A stretch of DNA of 64,000 nt, taken from NCBI GenBank assembly GCA_000245075.1, contig JH599974.1, positions 48,000 through 111,999 of the forward strand, written 5' to 3'. Shown in pieces: positions 6,004 through 13,171 of this stretch. Within the stretch, counting starts at the first letter, position 1. The number at the start of each line of letters is the position of its first letter. The position numbers and the translations under genes were made by a program. The stretch is from Acetobacteraceae bacterium AT-5844. GTDB lineage: Bacteria; Pseudomonadota; Alphaproteobacteria; Acetobacterales; Acetobacteraceae. Under the pieces are notes generated by a model. It was not told the DNA's origin. It saw nothing but the letters and a program-made list of their open reading frames with translations, and made no database searches.

Positions 6004-6004
6004 A

Positions 6005-6376
6005 ATGAGCGGTAACGTCGAAAGCATGCAGCGCGTGATGCGTGAGTTGGCGGAGGCCGAGAAGGCTTCGACCTCTCAGCGCACCATTGAGCGACTGGCT
6101 CGGCTGATCGGCTTCACGTACCGCCGCGCCTACGGATTTTTCTATGGCACTGCCCGCACGGTCACTGCCGAGGAATGGATCGCCGCCCAGAACGCCGTGA
6201 TGGCATCGCGTCGCGCCCGCGCCGCTCGCCTCCGTGCCGAACTGGCGGCCTTGGAAACCATCACGGACAACAGCAATGCAGAGAATATGGATGCTTGGAG
6301 CTCACGTCCTGGGATGGATGGGGGATCTTTGCTGGGACGGTGCGGAGTGGTGCAAGACGCGCGCCGCTGCCCTTAA
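6005..6376 (+). CDS. Small DNA-binding-like early protein (123 aa)
   Basis: ATG 6005 with GAGGA upstream is preferred to the ATG at 5942, which would translate the palindromes. The segment TIERLARLIGFTYRRAYGFF followed by a EEWIAAQNA helix resembles small HTH-like proteins common in alphaproteobacterial prophages, where a lone helix-turn-helix is followed by an Arg-rich helix. The last 30 residues overlap another small frame and may not be conserved. A regulatory role is inferred from the operators just upstream. Confidence 0.55.
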   Translation: MSGNVESMQRVMRELAEAEKASTSQRTIERLARLIGFTYRRAYGFFYGTARTVTAEEWIAAQNAVMASRRARAARLRAELAALETITDNSNAENMDAWSSRPGMDGGSLLGRCGVVQDARRCP

Positions 6377-6398
6377 GCGTAAGGCCGGTGCCCAGTAA
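6291..6398 (+). CDS. Possible tiny protein coupled to rusA (35 aa)
   Basis: A frame starting at ATG 6291 encodes MLGAHVLGWMGDLCWDGAEW and a basic end (KTRAAALKRKAG). Its stop TAA overlaps the rusA ATG (TAATG). It overlaps the end of the preceding gene out of frame, so one of the two annotations may be wrong. Included because the coupling matches the rest of the operon. Confidence 0.3.
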   Translation: MLGAHVLGWMGDLCWDGAEWCKTRAAALKRKAGAQ

Positions 6399-6871
6399 TG
6401 CTCGTCGATCAGACACAGACCGTCACGGCGGAACTGAGCATGATCGGCGCCAGCATGGCAGCCGAGGAACTGGTCATTCCGGTTCCTGGCATCATGCGCG
6501 GCAAGCAGCGCCCCCGGTTCAGCCGGAAGAACGGCCGCACTTATACGCCCGATCAGACCGTCAACCTGGAAGCGCACGTCAAGCAGTGTGCCATTCAGGC
6601 CGTGGGGCAGCCCTGCCTCTCGGGCCCGCTGTACATGTCCATCGACGTCGGCGTGTCGATCCCCAAGACCTGGCCCAAGCGCAAGCAGACGGAAGCCGCC
6701 AACGGCACGCTGCGGCCAACCGGTAAGCCGGACCTCGACAACATCATTAAGCTGGTCGCAGACGCCCTCAACGGCATCGTTTGGGGAGATGACGCGCAGA
6801 TCGTTGCCCAGGTTGCGACCAAGCATTACGCCGTGTTCCCCGGGACCGTGATCCGGGTGAGGGCGATATGA
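6398..6871 (+). CDS. rusA: RusA-family Holliday junction resolvase
   Basis: The 157-residue protein has the family signature KPDLDNIIKLVADALNG at about residues 110-126, with the catalytic Asp residues at 112 and 114 and GDD at 130-132. RusA dimers cut four-way DNA junctions. In phages they resolve recombination and replication intermediates before packaging. Start at 6398 is chosen for the TAATG overlap, although ATG codons at residues 15 and 20 are possible, since RusA is usually about 120-140 residues. It partners functionally with the Bet annealase of the left operon. Confidence 0.88.
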   Translation: MLVDQTQTVTAELSMIGASMAAEELVIPVPGIMRGKQRPRFSRKNGRTYTPDQTVNLEAHVKQCAIQAVGQPCLSGPLYMSIDVGVSIPKTWPKRKQTEAANGTLRPTGKPDLDNIIKLVADALNGIVWGDDAQIVAQVATKHYAVFPGTVIRVRAI

Positions 6872-7086
6872 GCGACGTCATCACCAAGGCTCAGATGTAC
6901 GCCAAGCTTCTCGACCGGATCGCCAAGCACGGTGAGCAGGTAAAGCTGGCGCATGAGGCCGGCGTCTCTCCTGCATTCATAAACCGAGTGGTTAATTCTC
7001 ACGCGGAGATCAGTCCGGCGCTTGCTGAAGCGCTGGGTTATCGCAGGGTCACGATGTTTGCCCCGATCAAGGCGCGAAGCCCGTGA
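6868..7086 (+). CDS. Small HTH-like protein (72 aa)
   Basis: Starts in an ATGA overlap with rusA. The segment LAHEAGVSPAFINRVVNSHA resembles the two helices of an XRE-like DNA-binding motif, followed by SPALAEALGYRRVTMF, which is typical of small phage Cro-like proteins. A regulatory role is inferred. Confidence 0.55.
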   Translation: MSDVITKAQMYAKLLDRIAKHGEQVKLAHEAGVSPAFINRVVNSHAEISPALAEALGYRRVTMFAPIKARSP

Positions 7087-7517
7087 ACCAATCTCACCTC
7101 CACCCCACTGCCAGGATATCGAACCGGGTGTTGGCCGCTGCTGCCAGCACCTTTTCGCGCATGGTGGCTCAGGGAATTCTGGAGCGTGAGGACGCGGTCA
7201 ACACGCTGATGGAGGCCGCCATCATGGACGGCTACCGGCAGCGCCGAATGGACCTGAGCATCCGCCTGCACAACCTCATCAGCCAGGAAGTGCTGTGGTG
7301 GGAAATGCGGCGCAACCAAGCGCCCTGGAAGATCAGGAAGGCGATCCAGCCCTCTATCCAGGCGTGGTGTGAGGCGCAAACGATCTTGAGCGAAGCATCC
7401 GACGTCAACGACCAGATGGGACAGCCTCTGCTGTGGCATGAGTTGCGCTCCCTTGTGGCCGAGGAACTGACATGGGCTCTCAAGCGGCAACGCCGCACTG
7501 CGAGGCGTCGTGTCTGA
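7083..7517 (+). CDS. Hypothetical early protein (144 aa)
   Basis: GTG start at 7083 overlaps the previous stop (GTGA). The protein has helical segments such as GILEREDAVNTLMEAAIMDG and a basic C-terminus (KRQRRTARRRV). No family recognised. It directly precedes the helicase gene, overlapping it by 8 bp, so a replication role is possible. Confidence 0.55.
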   Translation: MNQSHLHPTARISNRVLAAAASTFSRMVAQGILEREDAVNTLMEAAIMDGYRQRRMDLSIRLHNLISQEVLWWEMRRNQAPWKIRKAIQPSIQAWCEAQTILSEASDVNDQMGQPLLWHELRSLVAEELTWALKRQRRTARRRV

Positions 7518-8742
7518 CGCCTTCGCCCTCTTCGACAGCGCTCGCCAGCGCACCATGGGCCTCCATGTCATCCAGAGCAGCGACAAGCCGCTCAACATCC
7601 GCCCAGCGTCGCTGCGCGACCCTCGCTCCATCCCGCCGCGCCGCTGGCTCTATGGCACGGTCGTGGTCCGCGGCTACGTCACGGTCGTCGTCGCTCCGGG
7701 CGGCGTCGGCAAGACGTCCTGGAGCATGGCCGTCGCCGCATCGGTAGCCCAGGGCAAGGGCATCATCGGGGATCACGTGCACACCCAGGCCAACGTCCTG
7801 GTGTGCAACCTGGAAGACCCTGAAGACGAATTCGACCGCCGCTTGGCGGCCTGCATGATCCACCACAACCTCGACAATGAAGACATTGGCGGCCGCCTGT
7901 TCGTGCTGAACGGGCGCGAGCGCCGTCTCGTCATGGCCTCCCTCGACATCGACGGGATGACCATCGTCTATCCTGACAAAGACGCCATGATGGCCAAGAT
8001 CCGCGCCGAGAACATTGGCCTGGTGGTGGTGGACCCGTTCGTCAACAGCCACGAGCTGGAAGAGAACAGCAACCCCCACATCAACGCTGCGGCCAGGACG
8101 TGGGCGGAGATCGCCGATGCGACCGGATGCGGCATCATCCTCGTCCACCACACCCGCAAGAACGCTACAGCCGGCGACATCGACAGCGCTCGCGGCGCCT
8201 CCGCCCTGATCGGCGCTTCCCGAGTGGCCCTCACCATCACTGCCATGGCGCCCGAAGAGGCGGCTGAGTTCGGCATCCCCGAGAAGGATCGCCGCCTCCA
8301 CATCCGTGTCGATGACGGCAAGGCGAACCTGTCGCCGCCGGCAGATAAGGCTCGCTGGATGCGGCTGGTCAGCATCAACCTCGGCAACGGCACCCCCGAA
8401 TACCCCAAGGGCGACAACGTTCAGGCCATCGAACAGTGGGAGCCTCCCTCGGTCTGGAAGTCGCTCTCCAACGAGGACTGCAACGCCGCGTTGGACGCCA
8501 TCCAGGACGGCCCCACGCCCGGATCCAAGTACACCTCCAGCCGCGCTGGCAGGGGCGCCCAGACCCGTTGGGCGGGCCGTGTGCTGATGAACATGTTCGA
8601 CCTCAATGACGCTCAGGCCACCAAGGTCATCGCGACTTGGCTGCGCACAGGCCTCATCGAGGAAGTCGATTATTTCGACCAGGACCAGCGCAAGGATCGC
8701 AAGGGACTGGCCGTCAACAATGCGAAGAGGCCTTCCGTATGA
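7510..8742 (+). CDS. RepA-like replicative helicase, RecA-fold ATPase (AAA_25)
   Basis: The 410-residue protein has Walker A APGGVGKT at residues 62-69, a Walker B strand IGLVVVDPF near residue 172 and the LVHHTRK motif near residue 214. This is the pattern of RSF1010 RepA-like hexameric helicases (AAA_25). Such proteins unwind DNA at the replication start. The C-terminal 120 residues look like a winged-helix region. It uses a GTG start at 7510. Downstream lies the iteron-like array (8750-8962) and ssb, so this is a compact replication module. No separate initiator protein is obvious, which makes the small protein at 8739 or this one the candidate iteron binder. Confidence 0.82.
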   Translation: MSDAFALFDSARQRTMGLHVIQSSDKPLNIRPASLRDPRSIPPRRWLYGTVVVRGYVTVVVAPGGVGKTSWSMAVAASVAQGKGIIGDHVHTQANVLVCNLEDPEDEFDRRLAACMIHHNLDNEDIGGRLFVLNGRERRLVMASLDIDGMTIVYPDKDAMMAKIRAENIGLVVVDPFVNSHELEENSNPHINAAARTWAEIADATGCGIILVHHTRKNATAGDIDSARGASALIGASRVALTITAMAPEEAAEFGIPEKDRRLHIRVDDGKANLSPPADKARWMRLVSINLGNGTPEYPKGDNVQAIEQWEPPSVWKSLSNEDCNAALDAIQDGPTPGSKYTSSRAGRGAQTRWAGRVLMNMFDLNDAQATKVIATWLRTGLIEEVDYFDQDQRKDRKGLAVNNAKRPSV

Positions 8743-8978
8743 TCATTCGAATGGCGCGCGAATGGCGCAAGAATGGCGCAAATCCTCGGCGGCTCTCGGG
8801 GCGGTCAGGGGTTGTGCGCCATTCCCCCCCTTCAGGGGGGGGAATGGCGCACAAACCAGCCCCTAGAGGCCGCCTCGGCGCCTGGATTAGCACGGTTCTG
8901 CGCCAAAACTGCGCCAATCCGCAAGGGATGGAATGGCGCAAGAATGGCGCAGCAATGGCGCAGATGGAGGCCCGCTAA
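8739..8978 (+). CDS. Small ORF spanning the iteron array (79 aa)
   Basis: Starts ATGA-coupled to the helicase gene and ends TAATG-coupled to ssb. The peptide is basic and contains repeated EWRKNGA blocks because the iterons AATGGCGCA are read in frame. Lambda likewise carries its iterons inside the O gene, but this peptide lacks any recognisable DNA-binding domain. It may be real or may exist only to keep ribosomes moving from the helicase to ssb. Confidence 0.4.
   Translation: MIIRMAREWRKNGANPRRLSGRSGVVRHSPPSGGGMAHKPAPRGRLGAWISTVLRQNCANPQGMEWRKNGAAMAQMEAR
8750..8962. repeat. Iteron-like array, probable phage replication origin
   Basis: Ten copies of AATGGCGCA or its complement (some one base short) occur in 213 bp. 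Three direct copies start at 8750, 8761 and 8772, and three at 8932, 8943 and 8954. Two inverted copies start at 8899 and 8910; each of these sets has exactly 11-bp spacing. One inverted and one direct copy form the arms of a hairpin at 8812-8854. Regular one-turn spacing between a helicase and ssb is the classic layout of an iteron origin. The role is inferred. Confidence 0.65.
8812..8854. repeat. Perfect 19-bp hairpin inside the origin region
   Basis: TTGTGCGCCATTCCCCCCC (8812-8830) pairs perfectly with 8836-8854, leaving a TTCAG loop. The stem contains two oppositely oriented iterons and a 7-bp C/G run. It could extrude as a cruciform or act as a single-strand priming signal. Confidence 0.6.
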
Positions 8979-9460
8979 TGGCATCCGTCAACAAGGTCAC
9001 CCTCATCGGAAACCTGGGCCGCGATCCTGAGGTCAGGAGCTTCCAGAACGGCGGGCGCGTGGTGAACCTGCGCATAGCCACCACCGAGACCTACAAGGAC
9101 CGCGAAGGAAACCGGCAGGAGAAGACCGAGTGGCACTCCGTCGCCATCTTCAATGAGAAGCTGGGAGAGATCGCTGAGAAGTGCCTCCGCAAGGGTTCCA
9201 AGGTATACCTGGAAGGGAAGCTGGAGACCCGGAAGTGGACTGATCAGCAGGGTCAGGAGCGGTACTCCACCGAGATCGTCCTGCGCCCGTTCGGGAGTGA
9301 ACTCGTCCTGCTGGACGGCAAGGGGCAGGGTGGGGCCGACGATCAGTCCGGGCGCCCTTCTGGCCAGACGCGCACCCGCGCCCCTGGTGAGTACCCGCAG
9401 CCGCAGAAGCCCAACCGCGGCGCTCGCCGTGACTACGAAGACGACCAGATCCCGTTCTGA
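8978..9460 (+). CDS. ssb: Single-stranded DNA-binding protein
   Basis: The 160-residue protein has the OB-fold start NKVTLIGNLGRDPEVR, the core EWHSVAIFNEKLGEIAEK and the conserved acidic tip DDQIPF at residues 155-160. SSB coats exposed single strands during replication and recombination and recruits partners through the tip. The true start is ATG 8978, coupled to the preceding ORF. It completes the replication module. Confidence 0.95.
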   Translation: MASVNKVTLIGNLGRDPEVRSFQNGGRVVNLRIATTETYKDREGNRQEKTEWHSVAIFNEKLGEIAEKCLRKGSKVYLEGKLETRKWTDQQGQERYSTEIVLRPFGSELVLLDGKGQGGADDQSGRPSGQTRTRAPGEYPQPQKPNRGARRDYEDDQIPF

Positions 9461-9471
9461 TGGAGGGAGCG

Positions 9472-9717
9472 ATGACCGAAACACCCTTCGCCTTCGGGCA
9501 GCGCACCGTGGCCGAACAGGAGGCCGCCCGCTTCCGTCTTTTCGGCGAGCGTCAGAAGGCTGCGCTCACCGGCCTGACCGGGGAGGAGCGGGAGTTCGCT
9601 GAGGGGCGTCTGAAGAAGTTCCGCGACCTCTACGCCGAGGCCGTGAAAGGAACCGGCCACGCTCAAAGCAGCGGCCCTGAGCGCGAACCCAATCCCGGTA
9701 CGCGGGGGAGGGGGTGA
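9472..9717 (+). CDS. Hypothetical early protein (81 aa)
   Basis: ATG 9472 has GGAGGGAG immediately upstream and is preferred to the ATG at 9460 overlapping ssb. The protein MTETPFAFGQRTVAEQEAAR is charged and helical, with FAEGRLKKFRDLYAEAVKG. Not recognised. Confidence 0.5.
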   Translation: MTETPFAFGQRTVAEQEAARFRLFGERQKAALTGLTGEEREFAEGRLKKFRDLYAEAVKGTGHAQSSGPEREPNPGTRGRG

Positions 9718-9980
9718 TGCTGACCGAAGCAGAGATTGCCCGTCTCAAGAAAGCTCGCGCTGTGTCTCGGACCAAGGCGCTCGCAGAGGCAGCCCAGATC
9801 GTAGAGGCGCTGATCCGTGTGGTGGAGCGCGACAATCCGGGGAGGTCACGTGGGGCAGTGTCTCAGCGGGGTCAGGCGATGACAACCGCTCTGAAGATTG
9901 CAGCTGACGGGATCATGCGTCGCCGGGACGAGGCCACCCACTGGATGCCGCTCCCCGAGCCGCCGAAGGAGGGGGCGTGA
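9717..9980 (+). CDS. Hypothetical early protein (87 aa)
   Basis: The ATG at 9717 overlaps the previous stop (TGATG). The protein is helical and basic (EIARLKKARAVSRTKALAEA) and ends THWMPLPEPPKEG, a WMPLPEPP ending often seen in phage early proteins. Function unknown. Confidence 0.5.
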   Translation: MLTEAEIARLKKARAVSRTKALAEAAQIVEALIRVVERDNPGRSRGAVSQRGQAMTTALKIAADGIMRRRDEATHWMPLPEPPKEGA

Positions 9981-10351
9981 TGCGCTTTATCGTGTGTGGT
10001 GGCCGCGATTATCGGGACCGTAAGGCGGTCTTTGCGGCACTCGACCTGTTGAACGAGAGGAAGGGCATCGACTTCCTGATCCAGGGGGGAGCGACCGGCG
10101 CCGACATGTTCGCCTGGGAATGGGCGGATGAGCGCGGCGTCCGTTGCGGCAGCTATCCAGCCGACTGGGAGGCTCACGGCAAGAAGGCTGGTCCCATCCG
10201 CAACCAGAAGATGCTCGATGAAGGCAGGGCCGATGGCTTGATCGCATTCCCTGGCGGGCGCGGCACAGCCGACATGGTGGCGCGTGCTGAGAAAGCGGGC
10301 CTGAAGGTATGGCACCCAGTGAAGGAGCCCACCCCCAATGACCGAGGCTGA
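9980..10351 (+). CDS. SLOG-fold protein, YspA/DUF2493-like (123 aa)
   Basis: The protein starts MRFIVCGGRDYRDR and contains LIQGGATGADMFAWEWA and LIAFPGGRGTADMV. These are the phosphate-binding GGRDY, GGATGAD and PGGRGT loops of the SLOG (LOG/DprA-related) family known as YspA or DUF2493. Such Rossmann-like proteins bind nucleotides or nucleotide-derived ligands; several SLOG members serve in anti-phage signalling or DNA handling. They are common in phage genomes without an assigned role. It overlaps its neighbours at both ends. Confidence 0.78.
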   Translation: MRFIVCGGRDYRDRKAVFAALDLLNERKGIDFLIQGGATGADMFAWEWADERGVRCGSYPADWEAHGKKAGPIRNQKMLDEGRADGLIAFPGGRGTADMVARAEKAGLKVWHPVKEPTPNDRG

Positions 10352-10544
10352 GCGGGTGAGGGAGCCGGGGTTCTATTGGCTGTGGGACGAAGACCTGGGT
10401 TGGGTCGTGGGGCAATGGTCGCACGGCACAGCGATTGGGGCGTGGCTGCTCACAGGCAACGAGGATCGCTGGACTGACCACCACTTCGACACCATCGGCC
10501 CTCGCGTCGAACCCCCGCAGGAGACCCCCACCCATGAGCGGTGA
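10338..10544 (+). CDS. Hypothetical protein (68 aa)
   Basis: Starts MTEAERVREPGFYWLWDEDL and is rich in Trp and Gly. It overlaps the SLOG gene by 14 bp and the next gene by 11 bp. It resembles short phage proteins that pair a GFYW segment with a W-rich core. Not recognised. Confidence 0.5.
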   Translation: MTEAERVREPGFYWLWDEDLGWVVGQWSHGTAIGAWLLTGNEDRWTDHHFDTIGPRVEPPQETPTHER

Positions 10545-10860
10545 GATGGAGATGGAAGACGGCTGGTGGGTGCCCGTGACCCACTTCTGGCGCCAGGAAG
10601 TTCTGCCGCACACAGGCTCAGTGCAGATGGTAGGAGACGTGAAGGGTCGCATCCACCGTGCATTGATCCTGTCCGGCCATGAAGGGTGGCGGGATGGGAA
10701 TTACAACGTCATCCCGAATGTCACGGACTGGTTCAAGCCGAGCAGGTTCTTCAGCAGCCGTGACGACATGCATGGCGATGCAGAGGCCGTGAGGAAGGTT
10801 CGCGATGAAGCATCTGGACGTCTCAGCCCTTTGCGGAGCGCCACCCATGACCGCCCCTGA
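10534..10860 (+). CDS. Hypothetical protein (108 aa)
   Basis: Start at ATG 10534 overlaps the previous gene. The protein starts MSGEMEMEDGWWVPVTHFWR and has NVTDWFKPSRFFSSRDDM near residue 70. No family recognised. It may be related in style to its W-rich neighbour at 10338. Confidence 0.5.
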   Translation: MSGEMEMEDGWWVPVTHFWRQEVLPHTGSVQMVGDVKGRIHRALILSGHEGWRDGNYNVIPNVTDWFKPSRFFSSRDDMHGDAEAVRKVRDEASGRLSPLRSATHDRP

Positions 10861-11062
10861 AATCGCGCGTCGGCTGAGCAGGGCGCAGCGGGAGGCTGTG
10901 ACGAGGGGCCGTCATGAGCCGACGAAGGCGTTTACCTCCAACTGGGGCACTGCGAAGTGCTTAGAGCGCAAGGGGTTGACCGAGTACCCAGGCTACGTGG
11001 CTGACCTCACCCCCCTCGGCCTCGCCGTGCGCTCCATCATCGAACAGGAGGGCGGGAAGTGA
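10847..11062 (+). CDS. Hypothetical protein with winged-helix-like look (71 aa)
   Basis: ATG 10847 (MTAPEIARRLSRAQREAVTR) lies inside the end of the previous gene and is preferred to the ATG at 10805. The pattern of two helices followed by GLTEYPGYVADLTPLGLAVR resembles small winged-helix phage proteins of the 'LTPLG..vr' type. DNA binding is a guess. Confidence 0.5.
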   Translation: MTAPEIARRLSRAQREAVTRGRHEPTKAFTSNWGTAKCLERKGLTEYPGYVADLTPLGLAVRSIIEQEGGK

Positions 11063-11385
11063 GTGCGCACAGCTTCAACCCGAAAAACTACGACACACCA
11101 GCCGACTTCGAGGCCGACCGCATCCTTCGCCACAAGGCCGCCCGCAAGCTGCATCAGGCGGAGTGGGCTAAGGAGGATGATGATATCGACGATGCCATCC
11201 TGGAGATCCGGCGCGCCTCCGCGCTGGTGATGAAGATGCACTTCCCCGTGGCGGCTGCCGTGGCGCTCATGGCGGAGGGCATCGATGCCATCCATGGCTA
11301 CAGCTACGACAGCGAGGCCCTGCGGGCAGCCAACGCGCTGATCGCGCCGGGAGAGGAGTTTCGCGATGCGCGCAGCCCGTTCTGA
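11059..11385 (+). CDS. Hypothetical protein (108 aa)
   Basis: GTG start overlaps the preceding stop (GTGA). The protein is mainly helical with a DDDIDDAILEIRRASALVMK segment and no cysteine or membrane motif. Not recognised. Confidence 0.5.
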   Translation: MSAHSFNPKNYDTPADFEADRILRHKAARKLHQAEWAKEDDDIDDAILEIRRASALVMKMHFPVAAAVALMAEGIDAIHGYSYDSEALRAANALIAPGEEFRDARSPF

Positions 11386-12043
11386 CGACCCCGGCCGCTC
11401 CCGCACGCTGGCGGAGGCGGGGCCTGATTTGGAGGATCGTGACCACGTCCCTCCCATGACCGAGGAAATCGGCCAAGAACGGCGGTTTTCTGCGGGTCTG
11501 CGCGGAGAAATGGCCTCACAGGAAATCACCGACCTGAAGGCGGCGCTGGAGGGGTTGCGGGAGGCGTGGCCTGAGTGCTGGGCGCTTCGGAACAATGGCG
11601 CTCCGATGGACCCCGAAGTTAGGGCTGTTGCCGACACGCTGTTGATCGGAGAGCGCGCCGGCCTGCTGACCAAGGACAAGCCGGTGGCCGGCTTGGTTCC
11701 TCTGGCCGAATGCTCGCCGGGCCTGTTCCTCTTTGGCGACTGCCTCGGTTTCCTGAGCGAATACGGCGACCCTTACGTGGTCAGCACTGGAGAGGCGTTC
11801 TGGGGCGGTACGTCCACAAAGGAGGCGCGTGCCAGTCTGATGGTGAAGCCTCATACGGCCGCGAACAAGCCGGGAGATGCAATGGAAAAGCTAATCTCGG
11901 AAATCGACGGAGATTTCGCCATAGCGCGATCCTGCTACGACTTCGTGCCGAACTCAACGAACAACGCCATTAGCGATGCGCTTGGGATCATGCAAAAGCG
12001 TGTCCGCTCGGCACTTCAGCGGGCGAAGGGAGGGGGAGCGTGA
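11366..12043 (+). CDS. Hypothetical protein (225 aa)
   Basis: The largest unassigned early protein. Residues 95-150 include a compact domain (PLAECSPGLFLFGDCLGFLS then EYGDPYVVSTGEAFWGGTST). The first 45 residues are Arg-rich and may not belong, since ATG codons at 11456 or 11510 could be the true start. Overlaps neighbours at both ends. Function unknown. Confidence 0.5.
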   Translation: MRAARSDDPGRSRTLAEAGPDLEDRDHVPPMTEEIGQERRFSAGLRGEMASQEITDLKAALEGLREAWPECWALRNNGAPMDPEVRAVADTLLIGERAGLLTKDKPVAGLVPLAECSPGLFLFGDCLGFLSEYGDPYVVSTGEAFWGGTSTKEARASLMVKPHTAANKPGDAMEKLISEIDGDFAIARSCYDFVPNSTNNAISDALGIMQKRVRSALQRAKGGGA

Positions 12044-12267
12044 CCGTCGAGGAACGCTTGGCTGCCCTTGAGCGTCGCATGGCCGACATCGAGCGCAGGA
12101 TGGGGCCTGAGATGCCCACGCAACTTCCGGCCATCCCCTACATCGATCACTACAGGCGCCCTGCTGCGGCGTGTGGCTGCCCGCCTGGGACGATCTGCGC
12201 CAATGCCGCGTGCCCCATGCTGCCGAAGTTCACGAGCGGCTTCCTGAACGAGAGGGAAAACCCATGA
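12040..12267 (+). CDS. Small coiled-coil protein (75 aa)
   Basis: The N-terminus (VEERLAALERRMADIERRMG) has heptad spacing typical of a short coiled coil. It is followed by a Cys-containing segment (CGCPPGTICANAACP) that could bind metal or form a knot. GTG start in an overlap. Role unknown. Confidence 0.5.
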   Translation: MTVEERLAALERRMADIERRMGPEMPTQLPAIPYIDHYRRPAAACGCPPGTICANAACPMLPKFTSGFLNERENP

Positions 12268-12443
12268 CCGACGCCGACGCACTCGATCTGGTCGAACTCC
12301 ATAAGTGGTCCGTTCTGCCGACGCCTGGAGGCAGGTGGGTAGTGCTGACGGACTTCGGCGCAACCGAACCCTTCGACACCGTGCGTGAGGCCATCAGGGC
12401 CGCGCTGTCGAAGCATGTCCGAGGAGGGCTACCTCGTGGCTGA
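12264..12443 (+). CDS. Hypothetical protein (59 aa)
   Basis: Starts at ATG 12264 in an ATGA-type overlap. The core LHKWSVLPTPGGRWVVLTDF, followed by AREAIRAAL-like helices, suggests a small sheet-helix fold frequent among phage 'DUF' proteins. Not recognised. Confidence 0.45.
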   Translation: MTDADALDLVELHKWSVLPTPGGRWVVLTDFGATEPFDTVREAIRAALSKHVRGGLPRG

Positions 12444-12711
12444 CATGACCCGCGACGCGCTGTTGGAGGCCGTGGCGCGGGCGATTGTCTCAGTGGGGCC
12501 GCGTTTTTCCGCCCAACAGGCACGCGCCGCCCTCACCGCCATCGAGGCCGAGGGGTTCGTCGTGGTCCCGAGGGAGCCAAGCCGAGCGATGCTTGATGCT
12601 GCGAGCTCTGACCTTGCTCGCACAGGCGTATGCGGCATCGGGCAATGGAACGCCATGCTCGCCGCCCGCCCCGGGGCCGGGGGAAAGCAGGACGGGGAGC
12701 CGGGATGGTGA
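12436..12711 (+). CDS. Hypothetical protein (91 aa)
   Basis: The GTG at 12436 is chosen because GAGGAGGG lies about 8 bases upstream; ATG codons at 12415 and 12445 are alternatives. The protein includes ALLEAVARAIVSVGPRFSAQ and EAEGFVVVPREPSRAMLDAA, a pattern of small phage proteins with 'fvvvPreps..ml.Aa' (unknown function). Confidence 0.5.
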   Translation: MADMTRDALLEAVARAIVSVGPRFSAQQARAALTAIEAEGFVVVPREPSRAMLDAASSDLARTGVCGIGQWNAMLAARPGAGGKQDGEPGW

Positions 12712-12893
12712 TGTGGATCCTACTCTCTGCCCTGACTGGCGGCCTGATCGTTCGGCTCTGGTACGAGCACTTCGTTGTTCCGGCAATTGTCTGGGGAGCA
12801 ATGACCAACCCGGACAAGATCAACCCACCACCCAAATCCCGTCGCCGCGCTGAACGTATTGGCCGTCTGCTCTCCCGGAGGAACCGCCCATGA
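12711..12893 (+). CDS. Small single-span membrane protein (60 aa)
   Basis: The N-terminal 30 residues (MWILLSALTGGLIVRLWYEH then FVVPAIVWG) are hydrophobic, and the C-terminus is strongly basic (KSRRRAERIGRLLSRRN). This suggests a membrane anchor with a positive cytoplasmic tail. ATG 12711 overlaps the prior stop (TGATG); ATG 12705 is possible. Role unknown. Confidence 0.5.
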   Translation: MWILLSALTGGLIVRLWYEHFVVPAIVWGAMTNPDKINPPPKSRRRAERIGRLLSRRNRP

Positions 12894-13171
12894 ACACGAT
12901 CTGGAAGTTCGTCATCCCGTCCACTCGTTGCGAGGTCGAGATGCCCTATGACAGCGATATCCTGTCGGCTCAGGTTCAGGACGAGCAGGTTGTAGTTTGG
13001 GCCAGGACCACGACCCAGACGCGCCCCACCAAGCGCCGGTTCAGTATCCTCATGACGGGCGAGGATTTCCCCTACAGGGACTTTCTGCGCTCCGACTTCA
13101 TTGGCACGGTCCAACTGCGGGGTGGCGCAGTAGTCGGTCACGTCTTCGTCGAGAAGAGGGAGTTCGCATGA
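12890..13171 (+). CDS. Small beta-rich protein, DUF7352-like (93 aa)
   Basis: Starts MNTIWKFVIPSTRCEVEMP and ends FIGTVQLRGGAVVGHVF. This resembles small phage proteins with an IWK...P start, an ILSAQVQDEQVVVWA strand pair and a terminal GHVFV strand. I recall a DUF covering such proteins, but the function is unknown. Overlaps both neighbours by four bases. Confidence 0.5.
   Translation: MNTIWKFVIPSTRCEVEMPYDSDILSAQVQDEQVVVWARTTTQTRPTKRRFSILMTGEDFPYRDFLRSDFIGTVQLRGGAVVGHVFVEKREFA

Noticed and set aside
5942-6004. Upstream ATG at 5942 as the start of the 6005 gene
   Set aside because: It would translate the tandem palindromes into a Cys/Ser repeat, while ATG 6005 has GAGGA just upstream.
8815-8962. 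CRISPR array
   Set aside because: The 9-bp repeats are too short, occur in both directions and are phased at 11 bp, which fits iterons and not CRISPR repeat-spacer units.
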